Assembly: GCA_947626845.1 (NCBI GenBank)
Contig: CANQTW010000001.1
Location: 120,789 to 184,788, forward strand
Length of the DNA stretch: 64,000 nucleotides
Direction of reading: 5' to 3'
DNA from: an uncultured Oscillospiraceae bacterium
Lineage (GTDB): Bacteria; Bacillota; Clostridia; Oscillospirales; Oscillospiraceae
Position numbers and translations under genes: made by a program. Within the stretch, counting starts at the first letter, position 1; every line of letters starts with the position of its first letter. The notes under the pieces were generated by a model. The model saw only the letters and a list, made by a program, of their open reading frames with translations. It made no database searches and was not told where the DNA came from. Below are positions 36,838 to 44,727 of the stretch, one piece after another.

Positions 36838-36972
36838 CGTCGTCGCGGAACCGGCTTAACCTCGCCCTCCAAGCATTCGGGCTCAGGCGCACGGTTCGCT
36901 CCTCCTTTCCCCATCGGGCGACAGCCCGATGGGGGACCCAATGAGCAACCGTTTTAGGGCGGGCGTTGTGGG
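36838..36972 (+). repeat. dispersed intergenic repeat, copy 2 (partner at 5474)
   Basis: Contains CGTCGTCGC, CGGCTTAACCTCGCCC, GGGCTCAGGCGC, GCTCCTCCTTTCCCC and the hairpin CCCCATCGGGC/GCCCGATGGGG, then GCGGGCGTTGTGGG, aligning through its whole length with 5474-5596. Confidence 0.72.
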
Positions 36973-36979
36973 AATTCGA

Positions 36980-37012
36980 TGGACGGGTGGCCGAGGACGG
37001 CCACCCCTACTT
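36980..37012 (-). repeat. GTGGCC hairpin, partial copy of the 24399 repeat
   Basis: GACGGGTGGCCG/CGGCCACCCCTAC, reverse complement of the hairpin at 24430-24456. It sits 24 bp downstream of the MerR-RDD gene stop and could also end that transcript, as a T-run follows on the plus strand only. Confidence 0.65.
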
Positions 37013-37035
37013 TTTTCGCAGGTCCTTCGCGCGTT

Positions 37036-38475
37036 CTATCGATCCGTTCCTGTGACGGTCAGCTCCACGTCGTACCGGTCCCCTCGGTTGGTTCCCAGGG
37101 ACTGATCGTCCACGGTCCAGACGATGTGCCAGGGGCCGTAGTCCATCTCCCCGCCGGAAATCCCCGCGAAGTTGGTCCTGTTTTCCAGTCCGCTGAGGGC
37201 GAAGATGTTCTCCTTTTTGGAGGCGCCGGCCAAGCCCGCGGAGAGGGCGCGGACAAAGAGGCCGTGGGTGTAGGACACATCCGTGGCGGACATCATCGTG
37301 CTCTGCCGCCACACAAGGCCGGTGACCACGCCGTTCTCCACCGTCAGCTCCACCGGGGCCGGCTCAAACTTCTCCCCCACGCGGTCCAGATACACCGTGC
37401 CGGGGCTGGGGACAAAGGTATCCGTCCAGGTCCCGTCGGCATTGAGCTTCCAGCGGTCATAGTCCAGGTTGTGCTCCATATAGCGGTTGACGTTTTCGGC
37501 CAGCTCCGCCGGCGTCAGCTCTCCCCGGTGGAGGGGCATGTAGTAGTGGAGGTTCAGGGCGGCCATCAGGGCCAAATTCACCGCCAGCCAGGCGGCTGTT
37601 ACGGCGATCCGCCGCCGCTGTCCGCCCAGGGAGATCACGTCCGAGCCGCTCTCCCAGGGCAGCTCATAGTCCCTTTTGGCGTCCCGGAAGCTCTTGATGT
37701 TCCGCCACAGGGCCACCAGGGGGATACGCAGGCCCTCGCCCCAGAAGAGGACGCCCCAGGTGCGGGCGCAGGCGTCCCCCAGGGGCAGGTTCTCCCCGCC
37801 CCGGCCCCGTACCCGCAGGCCCAGCAGGAGCTTTCCCGGCGTGGCGCCCAGGGTCCAGAGGAAGACGGGCTCCAGGAGGAGCGTGGCGGCCAGGAGAAGG
37901 ACGGTATTCAGCACCGCGCCCCAGCCGGAGGGGATCGGGGGCCGGTCAAGAAGCCCCCCGGAGACGAGGGCGTAGAGAAGCTCTAAGATCGACCAGTCGA
38001 TCATCCGCGCGAAGTACCGGGCCCAGGGGCCGGCATAGTCCGGGCGCGGCTCCGGCTCCCCCTCCGGCTCCGGTTCCGGCGGGGCCGCCTCCGGCAGGGC
38101 CGTCCCGCCGGACTCCAATTGGGTAAGGTAGGCGTCGCTGCGCAGCGATCCGTACTCCGCCCTGTCGGCCAGCATGTTCTCGATGACCCGTTTGGCGTCC
38201 TCAAGGGCCCCGGCGCGGGCGTCCAGGCTTTTGATCCTGGCCCGGAGGCGGTCTTGAAAATCCCCGCCGCCAGCCGCGTCCATGGCCCGTATGTCGTCCA
38301 CGGAAAAGCCCAGCGTCCGCAGGAGCTTCACCTTCTGGAGCTTTTCAAGGTCGGCCTCGGAGTAGTTCCGGTAGCCGTTGGGCTCCCTGACCGGCTTGAT
38401 GAGCCCCTCGGACTCGTAGTAGCGCACCGTGCCTCTGTCCAGGCCCGTGCGGGCCTCGATCTCGTTGACTGTCAC
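37036..38475 (-). CDS. membrane-anchored MerR-family regulator with RDD domain
   Basis: 479 residues. The N terminus (1-70) is a MerR winged helix: VNEIEARTGLDRGTVRYYES and NGYRNYSEADLEKLQKVKLL, followed by a coiled-coil dimerisation helix (about 75-115). A Pro/Glu linker (125-145) leads to an RDD membrane domain (YFARMIDWSILELLYAL ... LGATPGKLLLGLRVRGRG), another helix (about 285-305) and a 170-residue C-terminal part that would lie outside the cytoplasm, containing DGTWTDTFVPSPGTVYLD. Start is GTG 38475 with AAAGGGGG 8 bp upstream. The order DNA-binding, membrane, sensor suggests a one-component transmembrane switch. The ligand is unknown. Confidence 0.88.
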   Translation of the reverse strand: MTVNEIEARTGLDRGTVRYYESEGLIKPVREPNGYRNYSEADLEKLQKVKLLRTLGFSVDDIRAMDAAGGGDFQDRLRARIKSLDARAGALEDAKRVIENMLADRAEYGSLRSDAYLTQLESGGTALPEAAPPEPEPEGEPEPRPDYAGPWARYFARMIDWSILELLYALVSGGLLDRPPIPSGWGAVLNTVLLLAATLLLEPVFLWTLGATPGKLLLGLRVRGRGGENLPLGDACARTWGVLFWGEGLRIPLVALWRNIKSFRDAKRDYELPWESGSDVISLGGQRRRIAVTAAWLAVNLALMAALNLHYYMPLHRGELTPAELAENVNRYMEHNLDYDRWKLNADGTWTDTFVPSPGTVYLDRVGEKFEPAPVELTVENGVVTGLVWRQSTMMSATDVSYTHGLFVRALSAGLAGASKKENIFALSGLENRTNFAGISGGEMDYGPWHIVWTVDDQSLGTNRGDRYDVELTVTGTDR

Positions 38476-38499
38476 GGTTCATTCCCCCTTTCACCGGCC

Positions 38500-38530
38500 A
38501 CTATACGGTATAAAGCGGCTTTACAGTCAA
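38500..38530 (-). promoter_or_regulatory. MerR-type promoter with 19-bp spacer and dyad
   Basis: Minus strand TTGACT (38530-38525), 19-bp spacer, TATAGT (38505-38500). The spacer holds the perfect dyad TAAAGC-C-GCTTTA (38511-38523). A 19-bp spacer with a central dyad is the hallmark of promoters twisted into activity by MerR-family proteins, so autoregulation is likely. Confidence 0.75.
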
Positions 38531-38689
38531 GAGGTTTTTTGGATTTTTTCAAAAAAAGTATAAAAATGGGTGACCCCGTTCAGCCCGCGGCCCCCAATTC
38601 ATGCTCACAGGCCGCCTCTCTTGGCGGCCCGCGTGGAGGTATATGGAAAATGCAAATTTTTCAAAAATTGTCTCTTTCACCCGGAGATT

Positions 38690-39226
38690 TTATTCTTCTA
38701 TTTTTACGCTGAAGGGCTTCCATTTGACTTTTACGCTGTATTTCAGCTCATACGTCGATACGCCCCGAAAGAGTGCGTCCTGAATTTCGGCGATCTCTTT
38801 TTCCAGCTGTTCCGCGTTGGCGTACCACCCCAAAAAAGTGTTTTGCGGGCCCAAAAGGGAGACCGCGTCATCGCGGGCGGCATATAGGGCATACCGCGGG
38901 GCATTTTTTCCTCCCTTGAATCTTGGCGAGGACATCACCTTGCTACACCTTGTAACAACGTGTTCATAGGGCGAAGAGATCGTGATTACCCCCGTCACTT
39001 TTTCGGTCTCCCCGTCCTTTTTCTGGGGAAGCCCTGTGTCCATAAGACTGTCTAAGGATATGTTCAGTTCCTGGGACAGCAGCAACAGCTTTTCCACCTC
39101 TGGGTAACCCGTTCCCTGCTCCCACTTAGAAACAGCCTGCCTGCTGACATCCAGCATTTCCGCCAGCTCCTCCTGGGATAGATGCCGTTCCTTTCTGGCT
39201 ATCTGTAAATTTTCCGCAAAGCTCAT
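38690..39226 (-). CDS. XRE-family transcriptional regulator
   Basis: 178 residues. The first 65 residues are a Cro/CI helix-turn-helix (LQIARKERHLSQEELAEMLD, SRQAVSKWEQGTGYPEVEKL). The C-terminal 110 residues are not a domain I recognise; FLGWYANAEQLEKEIAEIQDAL suggests a small alpha/beta ligand-sensing or dimer domain. Codon use is less GC-biased than in its neighbours. It stands alone between the MerR-RDD gene and the DUF1294 gene on the same strand. Start ATG 39226 has GGAGGTAG-like sequence upstream. Confidence 0.85.
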   Translation of the reverse strand: MSFAENLQIARKERHLSQEELAEMLDVSRQAVSKWEQGTGYPEVEKLLLLSQELNISLDSLMDTGLPQKKDGETEKVTGVITISSPYEHVVTRCSKVMSSPRFKGGKNAPRYALYAARDDAVSLLGPQNTFLGWYANAEQLEKEIAEIQDALFRGVSTYELKYSVKVKWKPFSVKIEE

Positions 39227-39348
39227 GCAAACTACCTCCGTTCACGATATGAGATAGCAATATTGTAAAGGCAAATCTTAACAACCTCCACCAACCTGCC
39301 TTTGCTTTTTCGCAACTTAAAATTGCGGCAGCTTTCAACTGACCTATT

Positions 39349-39639
39349 TCAGTTCCCTCCCGCAGCTCTCCAGAACATATCGGCAAACACCGCCGCGTGG
39401 AGGAGGAAAAAAGTGGGAACGAGGAGATAAAATTTGGGGTCCTTTGTCTTGTGGCGCAGGAGGTGCATTCCCAAAAGCGCGCCCAGGGAGCCGCCCAGGA
39501 CGGTGACCGCCAGCAGGGTGGATTCCCGTATCCGCCACATATGGAGGCGGGCGCGGCGCTTGTCCGCGGCGTAGAGGGAGAAGGCCAGGAGATTCATACC
39601 GGCGATATACGCCGCCAGGGCGAGCTGGGCCGCAGTCAT
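39349..39639 (-). CDS. DUF1294 small membrane protein
   Basis: 96 residues, three membrane helices. The order AAYIAGMNLLAFSLYAADKR, RIRESTLLAVTVLGGSLGAL and LLRHKTKDPKFYLLVPTFF matches the DUF1294 family, whose function is not known. The start overlaps the stop of the upstream HAD gene as ATGA, so the two are probably translated together. Confidence 0.88.
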   Translation of the reverse strand: MTAAQLALAAYIAGMNLLAFSLYAADKRRARLHMWRIRESTLLAVTVLGGSLGALLGMHLLRHKTKDPKFYLLVPTFFLLHAAVFADMFWRAAGGN

Positions 39640-40490
39640 TTCAGCGCCTTTTCCAACTGGGACATGGACTTGCGGCGCAGGGCGTCGGTGATGGCCATCC
39701 GCTGGATGACGGTCTTGACCGTCGTTTCCAGCTCCCCGCCCTCGGAGTAGTCGGCGGGCAGCATGTAGTCGGCGCGCCCGTCCCGAAGGAGCTGGGCGGC
39801 GGTGTCCTTTTTGTTCTTAGGGTACACGGCCACGGAGCAGCCGCCGTTGACACGCACCAGCTTCATGCAGGGCACGTCGGTCTTGCCGTCGGCGATGTAG
39901 ATCATGTTGCGGAAGGGGACGGGGCGCTCGTCCTCCGGCGTGTAGTCGTTGAGGGCGGCGTCCTCGGAGAGGTCCAGCACGCCCTTGTTGACCCGAAACA
40001 GGAACTGGGTCTTGGTGGTGTAGTTGACCACGTTCTTTGGCCAGACGGGCATCCTGTCCACGTCGTAGAGGAACTCGCAGGCGAAGACCTCGGTGAAATG
40101 CTTATAGATGCTGGAGCCCTCGATGATCTCCCTCAGACCGGAGGAGATGATGAAGTGGCGCACGTCCACGCCCTGGCTCTTTCCGAAGGCGCCCATCCGG
40201 TCAAACCAGGTCTCCACGCCGGGGTAAAATTCCAGGTCCCGCCCCAGGGCCACGAAGCTCTCCCGCCGCACCGAGACGGTCTTGGCGGAGCGGGCCTTGT
40301 CCAGCATCACGTACATATAGGCTAAGATACCGTCCATCTTCTTCTCCCTGGCCAGGGAGTTGGCCTCTGTCCAGAACTCCCTGGGGGTGAGGCCCACGTT
40401 GGGGATGAAGGAGTACTCCTGCATGTCCTTGGTGCAGAGGGTCTTGTCAAAATCGTACATCAGGGCGATGACGGGGCGCTTGTTTTTCAT
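39636..40490 (-). CDS. HAD-superfamily hydrolase
   Basis: 284 residues from ATG 40490. Motif I is ALMYDFDKTLCTKDM (DxD with the nucleophile Asp), motif II is RHFIISSGLREIIEG, and motif III/IV is RNMIYIADGKTDVPCMKL. The insert between motifs I and II (about 110 residues, helical) is of the phosphoserine-phosphatase-like C1 cap type. The substrate is unknown; the family includes phosphatases for small phosphorylated metabolites. A much longer open frame upstream runs over the divergent regulator gene and is not coding. The ribosome site is weak. Confidence 0.85.
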   Translation of the reverse strand: MKNKRPVIALMYDFDKTLCTKDMQEYSFIPNVGLTPREFWTEANSLAREKKMDGILAYMYVMLDKARSAKTVSVRRESFVALGRDLEFYPGVETWFDRMGAFGKSQGVDVRHFIISSGLREIIEGSSIYKHFTEVFACEFLYDVDRMPVWPKNVVNYTTKTQFLFRVNKGVLDLSEDAALNDYTPEDERPVPFRNMIYIADGKTDVPCMKLVRVNGGCSVAVYPKNKKDTAAQLLRDGRADYMLPADYSEGGELETTVKTVIQRMAITDALRRKSMSQLEKALK

Positions 40491-40527
40491 GATCTGCCAC
40501 TTCCGTTTTCGGTGATATTTTGTTATA

Positions 40528-40556
40528 ATTGTAATACAGTACAGGAAAAAATTCAA
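40528..40556 (-). promoter_or_regulatory. promoter of the HAD hydrolase-DUF1294 operon
   Basis: Minus strand TTGAAT (40556-40551), 17-bp spacer, TACAAT (40533-40528). A weaker divergent candidate for the response regulator gene is TTGATG (40587-40592), 16 bp, TATTGT (40609-40614), overlapping repeated GATGATG/TTGATG words. Confidence 0.55.
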
Positions 40557-40646
40557 GTCGTGGAAATTCGTGCGGATGATGCAGATTTGATGCAGGGATG
40601 ATGTAGGATATTGTCGAATCATTTCCACTGAAGAGGGGTTTATCAT

Positions 40647-41306
40647 ATGATCCGTATTCTGATCGTCGACGACGAGCGGCCCATCGCTACTCTCATCAAA
40701 ATGAGCCTCACCAAAGCCGGCTACACCTGTGTCTGCGTATACGACGGGCTGGCGGCGGCGGACATACTGGAAAAGGAGAGCTTCGACCTTATTTTGCTGG
40801 ATATCATGCTCCCCGGCGCTACGGGCTTTGAGCTGATGGACTACATCAGGCCCCTGGGGGTGCCGGTGATCTTCCTCACCGCCAAGGGCGACATCGCCGA
40901 CAGGGTCCACGGGCTGAAGATCGGGGCGGAGGATTACATCGTCAAGCCCTTTGAGATCGTGGAGCTTCTGGCCAGGGTGGAGGTGGTGCTCCGGCGCTAC
41001 AACAAGCTGGCCAGCGTCATCGAGATCGCGGGCCTCTCCATCGACACCCGCTCCATGCGGGTGACCAGGGACGGGGAGGAGATTCCCCTGACCAACAAGG
41101 AGTATAATCTGCTGCTGCTCTTCGCCCGAAATCCCGGCGCGGCCCTCTACCGGGAGACCATCTACGAGCGGGTCTGGGGCGGGGACTACAACGTGGGCAG
41201 CCGCACCGTGGACCTGCACATCCAGCGCCTGCGCAAAAAGGTGGGCTGGGAGGATAAGCTGGTGTCCGTCCACAAGGTCGGCTACCGCTTAGAGGCCGAC
41301 AGATGA
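40647..41306 (+). CDS. OmpR/PhoB-family response regulator
   Basis: 219 residues. Receiver domain (1-115) with acidic pocket Asp8-Asp9, phospho-acceptor Asp52 in LILLDIMLPG, conserved Thr in IFLTAKGD and Lys in YIVKPFEIVELLAR. The winged-helix output domain (about 125-219) ends with GSRTVDLHIQRLRKKVG and HKVGYRLE. It overlaps the histidine kinase start as ATGA. Target genes are unknown; the kinase, a secreted protein and two wall-surface genes downstream are natural candidates. Confidence 0.94.
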   Translation: MIRILIVDDERPIATLIKMSLTKAGYTCVCVYDGLAAADILEKESFDLILLDIMLPGATGFELMDYIRPLGVPVIFLTAKGDIADRVHGLKIGAEDYIVKPFEIVELLARVEVVLRRYNKLASVIEIAGLSIDTRSMRVTRDGEEIPLTNKEYNLLLLFARNPGAALYRETIYERVWGGDYNVGSRTVDLHIQRLRKKVGWEDKLVSVHKVGYRLEADR

Positions 41307-42688
41307 GGCTCTCCACCAAATTCACTCTGGGGGCCGTGACCCTGCTGGCGGTGATCTTCGGCATCTGCGGGACGCTGATGATCTCCGCCTCCTTTGACGC
41401 CATGCTGAGCAGTGAGCGGGATTCCGCCCTGCGCACCTATTACTCCGTCCAGAGCACGCTGCGGATGGCCGCGTCCATCAGCGCGCAGTCGAATTTTGAT
41501 GACGTGGCGGAGACCCTGGACATCTTGGCGGATCACAGCCGAGATATGTGGGACGGTATCCTGCTGGAGACCGACGCCGGCGCCCTGTACAGCGGCGGCA
41601 TCGCCCCGGACCGGGTAGAGACGGAGACGGGCCTTTGCTCCGTGACCTATCCCAGCCGCGGCGGGGCAAAGCTCCTGCAGGTGTCCGGCGCCATGACGGC
41701 CAACGGGCAGAAGCTGTCGCTCTACCTGCTCAGCGATATCTCCCCGGTGTATGAGCTCCGCAGCGCGCAGCTGGACACCTACCGGAAGCTCCTGCTGCTG
41801 ACGGTGGTGCTGGGCGCGGCGGGGGCCTATCTCATGTCCGTGTTTTTGACCCGCCCCCTGACCCGTCTGACCCGCGCCTCCCGGCAGATCGCCGCGGGGG
41901 ACCTGTCCAGCCGCGCCGAGGTCAGCTCCGGCGACGAGCTGGAGGCGCTGGCGCGGGAGTTCAACGCCATGGCCGACAGGCTCCAGGGCAACATCACCGA
42001 GCTTACGGAGAACGCCCGCCGGCAGACGGAGTTCATGGGCTCCTTCGCCCATGAGCTGAAGACCCCCATGACCAGCATCATCGGCTACTCAGACCTGATC
42101 CGCCGGAGGATGCTCTCCCCGGAGGAGGAGCAGGACGCCGCCAACTACATCTTTTCCGAGGGGCGGCGGTTGGAAAGTTTATCCATAAAGCTGTTGGACC
42201 TGCTGATGCTGAAGAAGCGGGATTTCGAGCTTACCGAGGCCTCTCCCGCCGCCATCGTCACAGGCGTGGTGCGGCTTTTGCGGCCCAATCTCACCCGCGC
42301 GGGCATCACCCTGCGCTACAGGACCGCCGAGGGCCGATGTATGCTGGAGCCTGATCTTGTGAAATCTCTTTTGATAAATCTTGTTGACAACGCGCGAAAA
42401 GCGTTGGATAATGGAGGGGCGGTATTCATCCTCTCCGAGATGACGGACACCGGCTGTGTGTTCTCCGTCACCGACAACGGGCGGGGCATTCCGGCCTCCG
42501 ACCTTACTAAGATCACCGAGGCCTTTTACCGGGTGGACAAATCCCGCTCCCGCGCCCAGGGCGGCGTGGGGCTGGGGCTGGCCCTGTGCGACGAGATCGC
42601 CAAGCTCCACGCCGGCGCTCTGGAAATACAGAGCGTGGAGGGCAAGGGCACCCGCATCACGGCTATGTTGAACGGGGGGCGCGTATGA
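41303..42688 (+). CDS. membrane sensor histidine kinase
   Basis: 461 residues. Two membrane helices (about 9-30 and 160-185) enclose an extracytoplasmic sensor of roughly 125 residues, then a HAMP domain (TRPLTRLTRASRQIAAGDLS), HisKA with the phospho-acceptor His250 in FAHELKTPMTSIIGYSDLI, and an HATPase domain with LINLVDNARKAL, VTDNGRGIP and GVGLGLALC. It is translationally coupled to the response regulator before it and to the secreted protein after it (ATGA in both cases). Confidence 0.94.
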   Translation: MRLSTKFTLGAVTLLAVIFGICGTLMISASFDAMLSSERDSALRTYYSVQSTLRMAASISAQSNFDDVAETLDILADHSRDMWDGILLETDAGALYSGGIAPDRVETETGLCSVTYPSRGGAKLLQVSGAMTANGQKLSLYLLSDISPVYELRSAQLDTYRKLLLLTVVLGAAGAYLMSVFLTRPLTRLTRASRQIAAGDLSSRAEVSSGDELEALAREFNAMADRLQGNITELTENARRQTEFMGSFAHELKTPMTSIIGYSDLIRRRMLSPEEEQDAANYIFSEGRRLESLSIKLLDLLMLKKRDFELTEASPAAIVTGVVRLLRPNLTRAGITLRYRTAEGRCMLEPDLVKSLLINLVDNARKALDNGGAVFILSEMTDTGCVFSVTDNGRGIPASDLTKITEAFYRVDKSRSRAQGGVGLGLALCDEIAKLHAGALEIQSVEGKGTRITAMLNGGRV

Positions 42689-43449
42689 GAAAGAGAAACA
42701 TCCTGATCTGCTCCCTCACCGCCCTCATGTGCCTGGGGAGCCTCTTTCTTCCCGGCGCGGCGCTCTCGCTGAGAGACGCCTCCCTGGCGCGGGCCTCCCA
42801 GTCCGTGGCGGTGGACGAGGTGGAGCTGAACCTGGTCACAAAGCTGGACATGGTGGGCAAGCTCCGGCTGGCGGGGGACGCCTCCGCCGCCGTGATCCCC
42901 CTGGAATCCGGACGGCTGATCACCGGCACGGAGGCCGTGCAGAGCGCCATCAAGGCCCAGCACGACATGGGGATCTACCTGGGCGACGGGATCAGCTCCT
43001 CCGTCTCCCCCAGGCTCCTGATCAGCGGCCAGGGCGAGTCCATGGTGCTGTGGGACGTGACCATCACCTGGCCGGATTCCAGCATGACGGGGCACTATCT
43101 CATCGACGACGAGACAGGCGGTCTGCTGGGCATCGAGCTGAGGCTGGACAGCGCGGCGGTGGATTCGGAATACGCGGACATGGAGGTGGAGGGCAACGAC
43201 GCTGACTACCACGACTTCATCTTGTCCTTCCTGGCGCCGCTGGGTCTGGACGAATCCAACGTGGCCGCCATCTACTTCACCCACGACAACAACACAGGCA
43301 ATGTGCTGGTGATCTCCGACAGCGGAGAGGCGGATTTTCCCATCGTCCTGCGGCTGACGAACCCCTACGACTGGTGCTTCAGCGTAAACATGGCCGCCTC
43401 GCCGCAGTCCGCCCCCGATCCCGCGGAACCGGATACCACGGCACAATAA
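42685..43449 (+). CDS. secreted protein of unknown function, third gene of the two-component operon
   Basis: 254 residues from ATG 42685, which overlaps the kinase stop as ATGA; the frame opens earlier only over the kinase gene. The N terminus (RKRN, hydrophobic run, GAALS) is a signal peptide or signal anchor. The rest is an acidic soluble domain with no motif I recognise; LLISGQGESMVLWDVTITWP followed by HYLIDDETGGLLGIEL looks like a PepSY-type beta hairpin unit. A secreted partner encoded with a kinase often tunes the sensor, which I suggest here as inference only. The stop codon lies inside a 7-bp tandem repeat. Confidence 0.8.
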   Translation: MRKRNILICSLTALMCLGSLFLPGAALSLRDASLARASQSVAVDEVELNLVTKLDMVGKLRLAGDASAAVIPLESGRLITGTEAVQSAIKAQHDMGIYLGDGISSSVSPRLLISGQGESMVLWDVTITWPDSSMTGHYLIDDETGGLLGIELRLDSAAVDSEYADMEVEGNDADYHDFILSFLAPLGLDESNVAAIYFTHDNNTGNVLVISDSGEADFPIVLRLTNPYDWCFSVNMAASPQSAPDPAEPDTTAQ

Positions 43450-43478
43450 ACAATAAACAATAAACAATAAACAATAAA
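43444..43478 (+). repeat. tandem repeat, five copies of CAATAAA
   Basis: Five perfect 7-bp units followed by an imperfect CAAGAAA. The first unit contains the TAA stop of the secreted protein gene. Because 7 is not a multiple of 3, the array puts TAA in all three frames. Confidence 0.95.
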
Positions 43479-43520
43479 CAAGAAAACCTATTTTTCATAT
43501 ATTTCAGAGGTAGAGAGAAC

Positions 43521-44492
43521 ATGGATCAAAGAGAGTACAGGGACGAAAACGACAGACCCTATGAGCGCGCCGGAGCGTACCGCTCAAGGGATGGACGGGA
43601 CGATCCGGAGGGATACAGCCGGGATCGGGACGGATACAGCCGGAACCGGCCCCGAAGCCGTACCGGCGTCAGGCCGGACGCCGGACGGAGCGGCGCCCCG
43701 GACCCCCTGCGGCCCCTGATCGTGGGCGCGGTGCTGTTCATCGCCTGCGTCGTGGCCCTGGTGATGAGCATGGTCCCCAGGGGGGCCAAGGCGCCGGCGG
43801 ACACCGCCGGCGACACCGCTGAACAGGAGGACAGCGCCGGCGACACCGCTGGGGAAACCGAGCCGGACCTCAGCGGCCTCCCTGAGGCGCTCCACGCCCT
43901 GTACGACAAGGTCCCCGAAGCCAGGGAGTATGTGCTGGCGTGGTTTGACCGGCCCAAGCCCGTGCCCACGGAGACCATCGACCTTAGTGGCCTCGACCTG
44001 AGCCGGGTGCCGGCTCTCTACCAGTGGGATATGCGGTGGGGCTACTCCATCTACGCCGGAAACTACCTGGGTCTGTCCGGCTGCGGCCCCACGTGCCTCT
44101 CCGTGGTGGCCCTCTACTTCACCAAGGACACCAGCCTGAACCCCCAGAAGGTGGCGGAATACGCCACGGCCAACAACTACGCCACCGTGGGAGACGGCAC
44201 CTCCTGGACCCTGTTCTCCCAGGGCGCCGCGGGCCTGGGCCTCACCTCCCGTGAGCTGGCCCTCGACCAGAGCAGGATCGACGCCGCCCTGGCCGGAGGG
44301 GACCTGGTGGTCATGGTGCTGGGCCCCGGCGACTTCACCACCATCGGCCACTACATAGTCGTCACCGGCGGCGACGGTGTGAACGGCTACACCGTCCACG
44401 ACGTCAACAACCCCGCCAACAGCGCCAAGACCTGGACCTTCGAGCAGCTGAAGGGCCAAATCAGGAACATCTGGGCCATGAACAAGGCCTGA
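43521..44492 (+). CDS. membrane-anchored C39-like cysteine peptidase
   Basis: 323 residues. An Arg/Asp/Tyr-rich, repetitive cytoplasmic head (1-60, with repeated GYSR words) precedes one membrane helix (about 65-86), a Thr/Ala/Gly/Asp linker with repeated AGDTA, and an extracytoplasmic papain-like C39_2 domain. The catalytic residues can be assigned: Cys188 in GLSGCGPTCLSV, His277 in TTIGHYIVVTG and Asp294 in YTVHDVNNP. It lacks the ABC transporter parts of bacteriocin-processing C39 proteases. It may cut cell-surface substrates. It follows the two-component operon by 71 bp. Confidence 0.88.
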   Translation: MDQREYRDENDRPYERAGAYRSRDGRDDPEGYSRDRDGYSRNRPRSRTGVRPDAGRSGAPDPLRPLIVGAVLFIACVVALVMSMVPRGAKAPADTAGDTAEQEDSAGDTAGETEPDLSGLPEALHALYDKVPEAREYVLAWFDRPKPVPTETIDLSGLDLSRVPALYQWDMRWGYSIYAGNYLGLSGCGPTCLSVVALYFTKDTSLNPQKVAEYATANNYATVGDGTSWTLFSQGAAGLGLTSRELALDQSRIDAALAGGDLVVMVLGPGDFTTIGHYIVVTGGDGVNGYTVHDVNNPANSAKTWTFEQLKGQIRNIWAMNKA

Positions 44493-44519
44493 ACCGCCCC
44501 CACGAAACTGCATATATGG

Positions 44520-44562
44520 ACAAGGGATGGATCGCTTAGCACCATCCCTTGTATATTTTTTT
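44520..44562 (+). terminator. terminator after the C39-like peptidase gene
   Basis: ACAAGGGATGG / CCATCCCTTGT stem, then ATATTTTTTTG. Confidence 0.8.
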
Positions 44563-44593
44563 GTAAATCCGAGATTTTTTGACGCTTTAAAGC

Positions 44594-44622
44594 TTGACAA
44601 CACACGTGCCATCCCCTATAAT
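44594..44622 (+). promoter_or_regulatory. consensus promoter of the transglutaminase/SLH gene
   Basis: Exact TTGACA (44594-44599), 17-bp spacer, exact TATAAT (44617-44622). It is the closest match to consensus seen in the window, and an array of 11-bp repeats starts just after it. Confidence 0.88.
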
Positions 44623-44624
44623 AC

Positions 44625-44704
44625 GTTACGTAAACCTTGGGGGTTATGTCAACATATGGATTATGTAAACGTCCAGATGTTGGCTTTCCGGCGGTTTACA
44701 TAAC
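44625..44704 (+). promoter_or_regulatory. array of four GTTATGTAAAC sites (probable operator)
   Basis: GTTACGTAAAC (44625-44635), GTTATGTCAAC (44643-44653) and ATTATGTAAAC (44660-44670) run forward at 17-18 bp spacing; an exact reverse copy, GTTTACATAAC, lies at 44694-44704. The first site covers the expected transcription start. The last two can also pair as an RNA hairpin just before the ribosome site AAGGGG. Confidence 0.75.
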
Positions 44705-44727
44705 GTTCAAAAAGGGGCGTGGGAGAA

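Noticed and set aside
40491..41273. Upstream extension of the HAD hydrolase frame (to 545 codons)
   Set aside because: The added part is antisense to the response regulator gene, and a promoter for the HAD gene lies at 40528-40556.
43444..43485. CRISPR-like array
   Set aside because: The repeat is a 7-bp direct tandem without spacers; no other array or cas gene is present.
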